Origin: Ilumatobacteraceae bacterium
GTDB lineage: Bacteria > Actinomycetota > Acidimicrobiia > Acidimicrobiales > Ilumatobacteraceae
DNA length: 64,000 nucleotides
Direction of reading: 5' to 3'
Assembly: GCA_022425725.1 (NCBI GenBank)
Contig: JAKMEY010000001.1
Coordinates: forward strand, 30,340-94,339
Part shown: positions 17,893 to 26,062 of the stretch, piece after piece
Numbering within the stretch: the first letter of the stretch is position 1
How the letters are laid out: every line of letters starts with the position of its first letter
The notes under the pieces: model-generated
Seen by the model: only the letters and a program-made list of their open reading frames with translations
Told to the model about the DNA's origin: nothing
Databases searched by the model: none
Translations under genes and position numbers: made by a program

Positions 17893-18180
17893 CTAGGAGC
17901 CAACAGCAAGGATGTCCATGTGGACTCCGTTGTTCCGCATCTCGTGGATTGAAGCAAGCTCTGGGTCGTTGCGCCAAGCCTCTGCGGACGCTGTGTCAGG
18001 AAATTCAAGAACCACGACTGCAGCTGGCGTGTCTTCACCGTCGAGCACCGTCGGAGGGCTTGGGGGAACCACAATTGACCCGCCGTGTTTCGCAAGCGCC
18101 TCGCTGGCAACTGCCCGATATTCAGCGAATACCGCTTCGTCTTTCATTCCACGAATAATTCCAACTGCAATGCACGCCAT
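17893..18180 (-). CDS. DUF1330-like small protein (ferredoxin-like alpha/beta barrel)
   Basis: A 95-residue protein resembling DUF1330/EthD-type dimeric alpha-beta barrel proteins: MACIAVGIIRGMKDEAVFAE at the start, a central EYRAVASEALAKHGG helix, and VVLEFPDTASAEAWRNDPE near the C-terminus. The ATG at 18180 is chosen because the family begins at this strand and because GGAG lies about 9 nt upstream; the frame extends 7 codons further to 18201. The function is unknown; relatives occur beside catabolic enzymes, as here, next to the HsaA-like flavoenzyme and a CoA ligase. Confidence 0.72.
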   Translation of the reverse strand: MACIAVGIIRGMKDEAVFAEYRAVASEALAKHGGSIVVPPSPPTVLDGEDTPAAVVVLEFPDTASAEAWRNDPELASIHEMRNNGVHMDILAVGS

Positions 18181-18387
18181 CTGATTGTTCTCCAATTCCA
18201 ACTCGGGTTCCAGTGCAATAACTTACAAATTGGGCTCGTACCGCCACGACCACCTCACGAATACGAACGTCGGGGTCTTTCTCTGAGCGTTGCCAGAGGA
18301 CCAGCTCAGGCACTGCGGCGTGCCGGCATCGCCCAACGCTCGGCGTTGCCTGCCGCCTTTCACTTTCTCGGATGATGTCTCGACCGC

Positions 18388-18393
18388 TACGGT
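18388..18393 (+). promoter_or_regulatory. candidate -10 box of the CoA ligase gene (leaderless, GTG start)
   Basis: TACGGT lies 7 nt before the GTG at 18401 and supports that start over a TTG 111 bases upstream. Confidence 0.45.
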
Positions 18394-18400
18394 CTCAACA

Positions 18401-20014
18401 GTGAACGGTTGGAATATCGCAGACATCTTCGAAGAGATTGCCGACGCTCTACCTGAGAGCCTCGCGCTTGCGCACGGCGACGTTGCGATCTCGTGGAGCG
18501 AGATGAACCACCGAGCAAACGGTGTTGCCCAACAACTTCTCGACTCAGGCCTCGTCGAGCAAGACAAGATCGCTCAATATCTGTATAACTCCCCGCACTA
18601 CATCGAAAGTGTTCTCGCCTCGTTCAAGGCGGGGATGGCCATCGTTAACACGAACTATCGATACGCAGCAGACGAACTCGTCTACCTCTGGGATAACGCG
18701 GATGTCTGCGCAGTTGTCTTTCACGCAACGTTCTGCCCTCAGATCGAAGAAATCAAACATCGACTACCAAATATCCGACTATGGCTTTGGGTCGATGATG
18801 GGTCACACCCATGTCCGGATTGGGCGATCGACTACGAAACAGCAGCGGCGTCAGGTTCACCTCACAACGTCAAGGGCCCCTGGGGACGGAGCGGCGACCA
18901 TCTCATGCTGCTCTACACCGGTGGAACGACCGGAATGCCAAAGGGAGTCATGTGGCGCCAAGACGACCTCGTCGGCGCTCTCGAATCGAGCAATCGAAAC
19001 AAACTCCCCAATGAGCCCACGGCTGGAGTTGCCGCAGCTCGCCTCAACGGGCCCGGACCCAAAGGCCTACCCGGAGCTCCTCTCATGCATGGCACCGGCT
19101 TCTTTAACTCGCTCTCAACGATGCTGCTTGGCGGGTCAACCACCACGCTCACCGGGCGGAACTTTGATGTTGATGAACTGCTGTCGACTATTGAGTCGGC
19201 ACGGATTAATTCGATCTCTATCGTCGGCGATGCATTTGCGAAACCAATGCTGCGGGCGCTCGATGCCGACGAGGGCCGCTGGGATCTCTCGAGCCTGCGC
19301 GTCATCATCTCCTCAGGGGTGATGTGGTCGCGTGAAACCAAAGACGGGCTTCTTCGACACAACGAGCGTCTCATCATGGTCGACTCGCTCGGTTCGAGCG
19401 AGGCAATTGGTATGGCGAGCAATGTGTCGACGAAAGATTCTGTCGAATCTGGCACCGGGAGTTTCTCTCTCGGGCCAAATACTCGTGTCGTCACCGAAGA
19501 TGGCTGCGATGTTGAGCCTGGGTCAGGTGAACGCGGCCGGGTTGCTCTTCGTGGCCGAACCCCGATCGGGTACTACAAGGACGAAGAGAAGTCCGCAGCA
19601 ACCTTCCAGATCATCGATGGTGCTCGTTACTCGATTCCTGGTGATTGGGCCGAAGTTCGAGCCGATGGTTCGGTCGCCCTTCTCGGCCGAGGCAGCCAGT
19701 GCATTAACACCGGCGGGGAGAAGGTGTACCCAGAAGAGGTTGAGGAAACGATCAAGACTCATCAGTCGGTTGCTGATTGCGCAGTCGTCGGGGTGCCCGA
19801 TGAGAGATTCGGTCAGGCGATCTGCGCCATTGTCGAGTTGCTCGACCCTTCGGTCGACGATGACACACTCGTCGAACACGTTCGCTCGAAAATTGCCCGC
19901 TACAAAGCCCCGAAGCACGTCATCCGAGTTGACACCGTCGGCCGTGCCGTCAATGGAAAGCTCGACTACAAACGGCTCACGGCAATGGCACTCGATTCAA
20001 TTCCCGGCAGTTAG
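18401..20014 (+). CDS. acyl-CoA synthetase (AMP-dependent, FadD-like)
   Basis: A 537-residue adenylate-forming ligase that activates a carboxylic acid to its CoA thioester. Conserved sites are the phosphate loop LYTGGTTGMPKGVMWR, the GRTPIGYYKDEEKSAATF region, GDWAEVRADGSVALLGRG, and NTGGEKVYPEEVEETI near the C-terminal hinge. The final lysine lies in GKLDYKRL. The GTG start at 18401 gives the usual N-terminus (NGWNIADIFEEIADALPE). The substrate is likely a medium/long-chain or alicyclic acid but is not determined. It is followed by an SDR of the multifunctional-enzyme type, which fits a beta-oxidation role. Confidence 0.9.
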   Translation: MNGWNIADIFEEIADALPESLALAHGDVAISWSEMNHRANGVAQQLLDSGLVEQDKIAQYLYNSPHYIESVLASFKAGMAIVNTNYRYAADELVYLWDNADVCAVVFHATFCPQIEEIKHRLPNIRLWLWVDDGSHPCPDWAIDYETAAASGSPHNVKGPWGRSGDHLMLLYTGGTTGMPKGVMWRQDDLVGALESSNRNKLPNEPTAGVAAARLNGPGPKGLPGAPLMHGTGFFNSLSTMLLGGSTTTLTGRNFDVDELLSTIESARINSISIVGDAFAKPMLRALDADEGRWDLSSLRVIISSGVMWSRETKDGLLRHNERLIMVDSLGSSEAIGMASNVSTKDSVESGTGSFSLGPNTRVVTEDGCDVEPGSGERGRVALRGRTPIGYYKDEEKSAATFQIIDGARYSIPGDWAEVRADGSVALLGRGSQCINTGGEKVYPEEVEETIKTHQSVADCAVVGVPDERFGQAICAIVELLDPSVDDDTLVEHVRSKIARYKAPKHVIRVDTVGRAVNGKLDYKRLTAMALDSIPGS

Positions 20015-20090
20015 CGACCAAGAGCAAAGCTTTACAGGCACGACTCCTGTTTTTGTTCCCGCCGTTTTCCCAACCGCGCCGTAAGGTCGG

Positions 20091-20096
20091 TAACGT
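20091..20096 (+). promoter_or_regulatory. candidate -10 box of the SDR gene at 20103 (leaderless)
   Basis: TAACGT lies 6 nt before the ATG at 20103; no -35 box or ribosome-binding site is evident. Confidence 0.4.
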
Positions 20097-20102
20097 GCGG
20101 AC

Positions 20103-20999
20103 ATGACTGAAGCACTTGGATTCGATGGCAAAGTAGCAATCATCACAGGAGCCGGAGGAGGTCTCGGCCGCCAGCACGCGCTCCTCATGGCGTCTCGAGG
20201 AGCACTCGTCGTGGTGAACGATCTCGGCGGCGCAGTCGATGGCACCGGCTCCAACAAGGGCGCAGCCGACAAGGTGGTCGACGAAATCAAGGCGCTCGGT
20301 GGAGAAGCAGTCGCAGATACGAATTCAGTGGCAACGGCCGATGGCGGCGAGGCCATTGTGCAGTCGGCGCTCGACGCCTTCGGAACAGTCGACATTGTCA
20401 TCAACAACGCCGGAATCCTGCGCGATAAGGCGTTTCACAACATGGACGAGTCGCTCGTAGACCCCGTATTCGATGTTCACTTGAAGGGTGCGTTTAACGT
20501 CACCGGGCCAGCATTCCGCGTTATGCGAGAAAAGGGATATGGCCGCATTATCTCCACCTCATCGGCCGCGGGAATCTTCGGGAACTTTGGCCAAGCAAAC
20601 TACGGCGCCGCAAAGATGGGACTCGTCGGTTTCACCAGGGTTCTCGCCGTCGAAGGTGCACGCTTCAACATCGCTGCGAATGCGATCGCCCCAATCGCCC
20701 TCACCCGCATGACTGAAGACCTCCTTGGTGACCTCGGAGAAAAACTGCAACCCGACTACGTTGCTCCACTGGTGACCTTCCTCGCTCACGAATCATGCGA
20801 TGCAACAGGCCGCGTGTTCTCCGTAGGCGGCGGACGTGTCGCTGAAGTCTTCATCGGAGAGTGCCAAGGATTCACCGACGCAAACCTTTCTCCTGAATCG
20901 GTGCGCGACAACTGGTCAACGATCTGCGACCGAGATGGCTATGCCGTTCCGGCGCAAATCGCTGAAGAGACCAAGATGTTCGTGGATGCTCTTCGGTGA
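20103..20999 (+). CDS. SDR family (3R)-hydroxyacyl-CoA dehydrogenase-like
   Basis: A 298-residue short-chain dehydrogenase resembling the dehydrogenase domain of peroxisomal multifunctional enzyme type 2. It shows the TGAGGGLGRQHALLMASRGA nucleotide-binding motif, VVNDLGG with the cofactor-selecting aspartate, NNAGILRDKAFHNM, and the catalytic YGAAK (Tyr-xxx-Lys) preceded by STSSAAG. The C-terminal ~40 residues are also MFE-2-like. It probably oxidises a 3-hydroxyacyl-CoA with NAD+. The next gene starts within its stop codon. Confidence 0.88.
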   Translation: MTEALGFDGKVAIITGAGGGLGRQHALLMASRGALVVVNDLGGAVDGTGSNKGAADKVVDEIKALGGEAVADTNSVATADGGEAIVQSALDAFGTVDIVINNAGILRDKAFHNMDESLVDPVFDVHLKGAFNVTGPAFRVMREKGYGRIISTSSAAGIFGNFGQANYGAAKMGLVGFTRVLAVEGARFNIAANAIAPIALTRMTEDLLGDLGEKLQPDYVAPLVTFLAHESCDATGRVFSVGGGRVAEVFIGECQGFTDANLSPESVRDNWSTICDRDGYAVPAQIAEETKMFVDALR

Positions 21000-21850
21000 C
21001 GTCAATGGTTTCTCTCACGCGACCCGATGGGTCGCCGCTCATCCTTCACCATCTCGGTGGTTCTGGTGAAGAACCTCTCCTCATTTCGCATGCAACGGGC
21101 TTTCATGGCCGTTGTTACCTCGAAATGGCGGCGCATATGTCGCCTCGCTGGAGCGTATGGGCCGTGGATTATTCCGGTCATGGCGAAACCGCCTCCGCCG
21201 ACGACAGCGTCTCCACATGGGAATGCTTTGGGGAGGATGCCCTCACCGTTGCCCGTCACCTCGCTCCTCACGGCGGGCTTCAGGCGTTCGGGCATTCAAT
21301 GGGTGGGGCTGCGGTACTTCTTGCCCATCTGAAAGATCCGACGGCGTTCTCGCAACTCGTTGCCTTCGAACCGATCGCGCCCCCACCAAACGATGACTTC
21401 GATGTCGAACATCTTCCAATTGCCGTTGGGGCGGAGCGTCGCCGACCAACCTTTGACAGCCCAGAGGCCGCAATCGCAAACTACGCGTCAAAGCCGCCTT
21501 TAGGGATCTTCACCCAGCGTTCACTCAGTGACTATGTGAACTATGGAGTCAAGTCGAATGACGACGGCAGCGTGTCACTCTCGTGCACTCCTACGTTCGA
21601 AGCATCGGTATTTCGAGCGGCCCATCGAAACGAACTCTGGGAGTCACTCCCACAGATCGACCTTGCGGTAAACGTGATCGCTGGCGTCGTTGAAGAGCAT
21701 CAGCCATCGAACTTTGCGGCCGGAGTTGCTGAGCGCCTTCCAAACGGCTCGTATCACCCTGACGAATCAATGAATCACTTTGGGCCCTTTGTCGTGCCCA
21801 ATCAGGTTGCGCACACGGTCGAAAATCTGCTGAGTAGCACCAGTGCGTAA
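20996..21850 (+). CDS. alpha/beta hydrolase
   Basis: A 284-residue alpha/beta-hydrolase fold protein. The nucleophile elbow is GHSMGGAAVL near residue 99, and the histidine is probably that in MNHFGPF near residue 262. ISHATGFHGRCY forms the oxyanion-hole region and DYSGHGET the typical strand-4 segment. Ester or thioester hydrolysis is likely; the substrate is unknown. The start is GTG at 20996, overlapping the SDR stop as GTGA, which suggests translational coupling; an ATG at 21005 is the alternative. Confidence 0.85.
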   Translation: MTSMVSLTRPDGSPLILHHLGGSGEEPLLISHATGFHGRCYLEMAAHMSPRWSVWAVDYSGHGETASADDSVSTWECFGEDALTVARHLAPHGGLQAFGHSMGGAAVLLAHLKDPTAFSQLVAFEPIAPPPNDDFDVEHLPIAVGAERRRPTFDSPEAAIANYASKPPLGIFTQRSLSDYVNYGVKSNDDGSVSLSCTPTFEASVFRAAHRNELWESLPQIDLAVNVIAGVVEEHQPSNFAAGVAERLPNGSYHPDESMNHFGPFVVPNQVAHTVENLLSSTSA

Positions 21851-21874
21851 CATGCATCTGGCAGGCTGTTCGGT

Positions 21875-22699
21875 ATGAGCAGCTACGCGCCACCGACAAC
21901 ACTTTCGCCTTCGCGTATCGACTCATTTCTTTCTTGTCCTCTCGCGTTTCGATTTTCGAGCCTTGATGGACTGTTCGATCCGCCGACAGAAGCCACCGTG
22001 CGCGGCACGATGGTCCATCGCGCTCTCGAACACTTTTATGCCGATACCGCTGCTCAACTCGACGCCGAACGCATGAACGATTCAGTCGATCAGATGATGA
22101 CCGAATTCGAACACGACGATGACGTGCTCTTTCTTGAACTTGAAGGTGATCGGTTTTCCCGACTCGGAGCCGAGTGTCGAAAACTTGCGATGAACGCGTT
22201 GCAGATGGAAGATCCATCAGCGGTGAATCCAATCGGGCTTGAACTTCGTATTGAGGCCAAATTTGACGGCGTCACGCTGCGTGGAATCATCGATCGTCTC
22301 GAACGTGACAACGATGATCGTCTCGTCATCACCGACTACAAGACCGGTCGTGCCCCGGGTCCATCATTTGAGAAAAAGGCGCTAGCGGGGGTGCATTTCT
22401 ATGCGCTGCTCTGTCAGCGAGAGTTTGCCGAAGACGCAACCGAGTTGCGACTGATGTACGTCAAGTCGTCGCAGACAATTACCGCTCGCCCGTCAAGCAA
22501 GACGATTTCGTTCACCGAGCAACGGCTTACTGCTGTGCATCGTGCAATTTCTCAAGCCTGTGAGAGCGGAGAGTTTGCAACCCGAAAGAGTGCTCTTTGC
22601 AAGTTCTGCACATTCTCATCGTGGTGCCCAGAGTTCGGTGGCGACCCCCAACTCGCACTCGTTGAGGCCCCTCGACGCAACACCACTTCGCCTGAGTAA
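21875..22699 (+). CDS. PD-(D/E)XK nuclease family protein (RecB/AddB/Cas4-like) with FeS cluster motif
   Basis: A 274-residue stand-alone RecB-family nuclease. Motifs: RGTMVHRALEHFY (helix with catalytic histidine) near residue 44, LRGIIDRLE (catalytic aspartate), ITDYKTG (D-x-K) near residue 150, and a tyrosine-containing HFYALLCQ helix. Cys21 together with Cys242, Cys245 and Cys251 (C...CxxCxxxxxC) match the four ligands of the iron-sulfur cluster in AddB, Cas4 and Dna2. This suggests an exonuclease acting on single-stranded or branched DNA in repair. No CRISPR or helicase gene is near, so a Cas4 role is not supported. Confidence 0.85.
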   Translation: MSSYAPPTTLSPSRIDSFLSCPLAFRFSSLDGLFDPPTEATVRGTMVHRALEHFYADTAAQLDAERMNDSVDQMMTEFEHDDDVLFLELEGDRFSRLGAECRKLAMNALQMEDPSAVNPIGLELRIEAKFDGVTLRGIIDRLERDNDDRLVITDYKTGRAPGPSFEKKALAGVHFYALLCQREFAEDATELRLMYVKSSQTITARPSSKTISFTEQRLTAVHRAISQACESGEFATRKSALCKFCTFSSWCPEFGGDPQLALVEAPRRNTTSPE

Positions 22700-22703
22700 A
22701 CCG

Positions 22704-23234
22704 ATGTCGAGTTCGTCAATCTCTCAACGTGCCAACGCGTTCGATGGCCGAGTTGATCTCGCCTACCAACCACTCCGAAATGTTGCTGCGCTCAATGCAG
22801 TAATGGTCGCAGCGAGCACGCTCGGCGATTGGAGCCTGATTTGGCATATCACGAGCGCTGCCCGGGGAGTGGCTACTGCGGAGTTTCGACAAATCGTCCT
22901 CTTGTCGTGTCTCCTAGGCGTAGAGAGTCTCATCGTGAACCAAGGGATAAAACGCCTCTTCCGTAGACAGCGCCCAACAGAACATGGTGCTGAAGGACTC
23001 ACGGTACGAAAGCCACGAACGTCGTCATTCCCGAGCGGACATGCCTCAGCCGCAGCATTTTCTGCCGTTCTACTGTCGGCAATGACAGGCGGATGGTGGA
23101 TCGCTCTATGGGTTGCGCTTGCAACAACTGTTGCCCTCAGTCGATTTCACGTGCGTATTCATCACGCCAGCGATGTAATGGCCGGCGTGGTCGTTGGGGC
23201 CGCCCTCGCGGGAGCGGCAATTCCGCTACTGTGA
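22704..23234 (+). CDS. PAP2-family membrane phosphatase
   Basis: A 176-residue integral membrane phosphatase with about four or five hydrophobic helices. The three PAP2 signature motifs are complete: KRLFRRQRPTEH (KX6RP type), PSGHASA with the catalytic histidine, and SRFHVRIHHASD (SRX5HX3D). It probably removes phosphate from a lipid phosphate or polyprenyl pyrophosphate on the outer face of the membrane. The ATG at 22704 lies 4 bases after the nuclease stop, so the two genes are cotranscribed; the frame is open further upstream but within the nuclease gene. Confidence 0.86.
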   Translation: MSSSSISQRANAFDGRVDLAYQPLRNVAALNAVMVAASTLGDWSLIWHITSAARGVATAEFRQIVLLSCLLGVESLIVNQGIKRLFRRQRPTEHGAEGLTVRKPRTSSFPSGHASAAAFSAVLLSAMTGGWWIALWVALATTVALSRFHVRIHHASDVMAGVVVGAALAGAAIPLL

Positions 23235-23235
23235 T

Positions 23236-23433
23236 TCAGCCGGCGAGCAATCGACGAACGTCAAGAAGAACATCCGTCACTTCATTGGCTGAGACGAGTT
23301 CACGCTGAGTGAGACCCACCAGCGATTCGTCGATCACAGCAATTGCTGCAGCCGCATCGACCGTCAGACCACTCTCGTCGAGTAGCTCTGTTTCATCGAG
23401 AACCGCTGTGCTGTTTGCGCTGCTTTCAGTCAT
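23236..23433 (-). CDS. small hypothetical protein, 65 residues
   Basis: A short acidic, alanine-rich protein with no domain I recognise; it looks largely helical (VDAAAAIAVIDESLVGLTQ). It lies convergent to the PAP2 gene, one base from its stop. On the minus strand TACGGT sits 7 nt before the ATG at 23433, the same leaderless arrangement used by many genes here, and this is the main argument that it is real. A GTG at 23442 would add three residues. Confidence 0.5.
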   Translation of the reverse strand: MTESSANSTAVLDETELLDESGLTVDAAAAIAVIDESLVGLTQRELVSANEVTDVLLDVRRLLAG

Positions 23434-23440
23434 CGCCTTC

Positions 23441-23446
23441 ACCGTA
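23441..23446 (-). promoter_or_regulatory. candidate -10 box of the small gene at 23236-23433
   Basis: On the minus strand TACGGT lies 7 nt before the ATG at 23433. Confidence 0.35.
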
Positions 23447-23484
23447 TCGCCCCTGCGGGCATCGTGCGCGCATGATCGGCGATC

Positions 23485-23490
23485 TAATGT
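23485..23490 (+). promoter_or_regulatory. candidate -10 box of the SDR gene at 23497 (leaderless)
   Basis: TAATGT lies exactly 6 nt before the ATG. The intervening GAAGAG is too close to the start to act as a good ribosome-binding site. Confidence 0.45.
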
Positions 23491-23496
23491 GAAGAG

Positions 23497-24276
23497 ATGG
23501 ACTTACAAAATCGTCATGTCGTCGTTACCGGAGCTGCCGGAGGAATCGGATCCGCCCTCGCCCGTCGCTTTCACGCTGCGGGGGCCCGTGTAGTGCTCGC
23601 CGACCAGAGGTCGCCCGATTCGGTTGCCGCAGAGTTACCCGGCGCGATTGCCCTCGCCGTCGATTTATCGACCGAAGCCGGCAACATCGAACTCATTGAT
23701 GCGGCTGAGCGCGAGTTTGGAATCGTCGATCTGTTTTTTGCAAACGCTGGTGTTGCGCTTGGAACCGACCCAATGGACGACGAAGAAATCTGGGACCTTT
23801 CCTTTGCGATCAACACCCACGCACACCGGTGGGCAGCTCGCCGATTACTACCAGCCTGGCTCGACCGCGGCGAAGGCTATTTTTGCTCGACGGCGTCTGC
23901 TGCCGGCCTCCTCGCCCAGATCGGGTCGGCACCCTATTCACTTACCAAACACGCCGCCGTTGCCTTCGCGGAATGGATGTCGATTACCTACGGCGAACGT
24001 GGCCTCAAGGTGAGTTGTCTGTGCCCACAAGGCGTCAACACAGCAATGTTAAACGCCGATTCACCAATCGGTACCGGCGGTGACGTGGTGAAGGCAGTCG
24101 GCGTGGTAATGGAGCCTGCTGACGTTGCCGAGGTGGTCTACCAAGCGATCGTCGATGAGAATTTCCTCATCTTGCCCCATCCTGAAGTAGGCGATTATCT
24201 GAAGTTCAAAGGTTCTGACCCGCAGAAGTGGATCACAGGAATGCAGCGACTTCAGCGTCGCACCTTGGGCTACTAA
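23497..24276 (+). CDS. SDR family oxidoreductase
   Basis: A 259-residue short-chain dehydrogenase. The N-terminal VTGAAGGIGSALARRFHAAG is the nucleotide-binding glycine motif, VLADQRS places an aspartate where NAD(H)-preferring enzymes have it, FANAG is the NNAG-type segment, and STASAAG with YSLTK forms the active site (Ser, Tyr, Lys). The substrate cannot be deduced. It is followed after 6 bases by a small gene of unknown function. Confidence 0.87.
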   Translation: MDLQNRHVVVTGAAGGIGSALARRFHAAGARVVLADQRSPDSVAAELPGAIALAVDLSTEAGNIELIDAAEREFGIVDLFFANAGVALGTDPMDDEEIWDLSFAINTHAHRWAARRLLPAWLDRGEGYFCSTASAAGLLAQIGSAPYSLTKHAAVAFAEWMSITYGERGLKVSCLCPQGVNTAMLNADSPIGTGGDVVKAVGVVMEPADVAEVVYQAIVDENFLILPHPEVGDYLKFKGSDPQKWITGMQRLQRRTLGY

Positions 24277-24282
24277 TCCCTT

Positions 24283-24558
24283 ATGTCAGCGGCCGAACTG
24301 CGAAGCATCGGCCTTCGCCAAGGCGAACGGGTTCGCTTCAAACGCCAGAATCGTTCGCGTTGGACCCTTGGACGTATTGCCTCGGTAGGTGCCGACGGAA
24401 GCATTCTCGTGCACGATGCAAATGGAGCGGCACGATCGCTACGCCCTGAAGCACTTGAAGTCGAGCGCCCAAACCGGCGCGGCCGCCTGACATGGCGAGC
24501 GGTTGATGAGGTGGCGACAACCTGGGAGCAACTCGACCTGTTCGGAGCAGACTCGTAA
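24283..24558 (+). CDS. hypothetical protein, 91 residues, basic
   Basis: A small basic protein with a beta-rich central part: QGERVRFKRQNRSRWTLGRI, SVGADGSILVHDANGAARSL. This looks like an SH3/Tudor-like small barrel of the sort found in nucleic-acid-binding proteins, but I do not recognise a named family. It ends with an aromatic-acidic tail (WEQLDLFGADS). It lies 6 bases after the SDR gene and is probably cotranscribed with it. Function unknown. Confidence 0.6.
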   Translation: MSAAELRSIGLRQGERVRFKRQNRSRWTLGRIASVGADGSILVHDANGAARSLRPEALEVERPNRRGRLTWRAVDEVATTWEQLDLFGADS

Positions 24559-24564
24559 CCCTCC

Positions 24565-24593
24565 TTGACCACAAATGTCCGGACATATAGACT
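24565..24593 (+). promoter_or_regulatory. promoter with embedded palindromic operator ahead of the sulfur-oxidation-like operon
   Basis: TTGACC (24565-24570) and TAGACT (24588-24593) are separated by 17 bases, a near-ideal vegetative promoter. Inside the spacer is the perfect 12-bp palindrome ATGTCCGGACAT (24575-24586). Its GT-N-CG-N-AC core resembles HutC-type GntR operators (GT-N-TA-N-AC). A GntR/UTRA regulator is encoded at the end of the same operon (30442-31242), so autoregulation is plausible. Confidence 0.65.
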
Positions 24594-24618
24594 GAGGACG
24601 TTCTGTTATGGGGGTTTC

Positions 24619-25995
24619 ATGAAATTTGAGCAGTACTACCTCGAGTGCCTCTCACACGCGTCGTATCTCATTGGCGATGAATCATCAAAAAAGGCTGTCG
24701 TCGTTGACCCTCAACGCGACATCTCTGGCTACCTAACGGCAGCAGATGAAGCAGGGCTCGACATCGTGATGGTGATCGAAACCCACTTCCATGCCGACTT
24801 CCTCTCTGGACACCTCGAGCTTGCCGCGGCCACCGGAGCCGATATTTGCTACTCCTCGGTCGCTAACCCGGAATTTGATCACTGGAAGATTAAAGATGGG
24901 GAGCGCATCTCACTTGGCGAGGTCATTCTCGAGTTTCGCCACACCCCCGGCCATACTCCGGAGTCGATGAGCATCGTCGTCTACGAGACCGCCGACAACG
25001 GTCCTTATGGCGTGCTCACTGGCGACACCCTGTTCATCGGCGATGTCGGGCGCCCAGACCTTCTTGCCTCGGTTGGCTTTACCCGTGAAGAACTCGCAGA
25101 GAAGCTCTACCACTCGCTGCACCAGCAATTGATGACCCTCCCCGATGCAACGCTCGTATTTCCTGCGCACGGGGCTGGTTCAGCCTGCGGGAAAAACCTG
25201 TCAACCGAGCTCTCCTCCACCATTGGCGAACAGCGCGAAGCAAACTATGCGATTCGAGCGAGCTCGAAAGAGGCATTCATGGCAATGGTGACCGAAGGCC
25301 AGCCGCCGGCGCCGAGTTACTTTGCCTATGACGCGGCGCTTAACGGCAAGGAGCGCAAGTTACTCGACGAATCTGCGATACCTCCCTCGATGGACTTTGT
25401 AGCTGTGCAGGCCGCTCTTACTGATGGCGCCCTCCTCATCGACGGCCGAGACCCTGAAGACTTCTCACGAGGTCACCTCAAAGGAGCGATCAACGTCGGT
25501 ATGGCGGGTCGTTACGCCGAGTTTGCAGGATCCATTGTTCCATTTGATGCCGACATCGTTCTCTTCACCGAACCAGGTCAGGAACTGGAAGCGAAGAACA
25601 GGCTCGCTCGAATTGGATTCGACCGCGTCATCGGCATGGCCGAACAGCCCTACGACATGCTCACCTCGCATTCGGAGAACGCACAGGTTGCGAGCCGTCT
25701 CACCGCTGATGAGTTCAACGCCCGTGTAAAAGAAGTTCCCAACCTCCAAATTGTTGATGTGAGGAACCCCGGCGAGGTGGCTGATGGCACTGCCCATCAA
25801 CCGCAGACGATCCCCGTCGGCCAAATTCCGTCTCGCATCGAAGAACTCGACCCGAGCGCACCCACCGTCGTGTTCTGTGCCGGCGGCTATCGCTCTTCGG
25901 TCGCAGCAAGCCTTCTTCGTCAGCGGGGCTTTGGCGATGTAAGTGATGTGATTGGCGGTTATACGGCCTGGCTCGAAACCACCCAGCCGGCATGA
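24619..25995 (+). CDS. MBL-fold persulfide dioxygenase-like hydrolase with two C-terminal rhodanese domains
   Basis: A 458-residue fusion. Residues 1-240 form a metallo-beta-lactamase fold with ETHFHADFLSGH, HTPGHTPESMS and GDTLFIGDVGRPDL, close to the persulfide dioxygenase/glyoxalase II-like group. Two rhodanese domains follow, about 265-350 and 365-455. The first (LLIDGRDPEDFSRGHLKGA) has no cysteine where its active loop should be (FTEPGQE), so it is probably structural. The second has the active loop CAGGYRS with Cys420. The protein would move sulfane sulfur and oxidise persulfide to sulfite. The ATG at 24619 follows a GGGGG stretch and a strong promoter. It heads the likely operon running to 31242. 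Confidence 0.88.
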   Translation: MKFEQYYLECLSHASYLIGDESSKKAVVVDPQRDISGYLTAADEAGLDIVMVIETHFHADFLSGHLELAAATGADICYSSVANPEFDHWKIKDGERISLGEVILEFRHTPGHTPESMSIVVYETADNGPYGVLTGDTLFIGDVGRPDLLASVGFTREELAEKLYHSLHQQLMTLPDATLVFPAHGAGSACGKNLSTELSSTIGEQREANYAIRASSKEAFMAMVTEGQPPAPSYFAYDAALNGKERKLLDESAIPPSMDFVAVQAALTDGALLIDGRDPEDFSRGHLKGAINVGMAGRYAEFAGSIVPFDADIVLFTEPGQELEAKNRLARIGFDRVIGMAEQPYDMLTSHSENAQVASRLTADEFNARVKEVPNLQIVDVRNPGEVADGTAHQPQTIPVGQIPSRIEELDPSAPTVVFCAGGYRSSVAASLLRQRGFGDVSDVIGGYTAWLETTQPA

Positions 25996-26019
25996 CCTGC
26001 AATTTTTCTCCAGTGCCCA

Positions 26020-26048
26020 ATGACCGGAACTCACACTCTTTCTACACT
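26020..26048 (+). promoter_or_regulatory. possible second promoter ahead of the ferredoxin-NrfD gene
   Basis: ATGACC (26020-26025) and TACACT (26043-26048) are 17 bases apart. TGTCCGGGAGGACT follows immediately, carrying a GTCC-N4-GGAC imperfect match to the upstream palindrome; this overlaps the GGGAGGA ribosome-binding site. Internal promoter use is a guess. Confidence 0.35.
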
Positions 26049-26062
26049 GTCCGGGAGGACTC

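Noticed and set aside
21875..22699. Cas4 and a possible CRISPR locus
   Set aside because: The nuclease has Cas4-like cysteines, but there are no cas1/cas2 genes and no regularly spaced repeats anywhere in the window.
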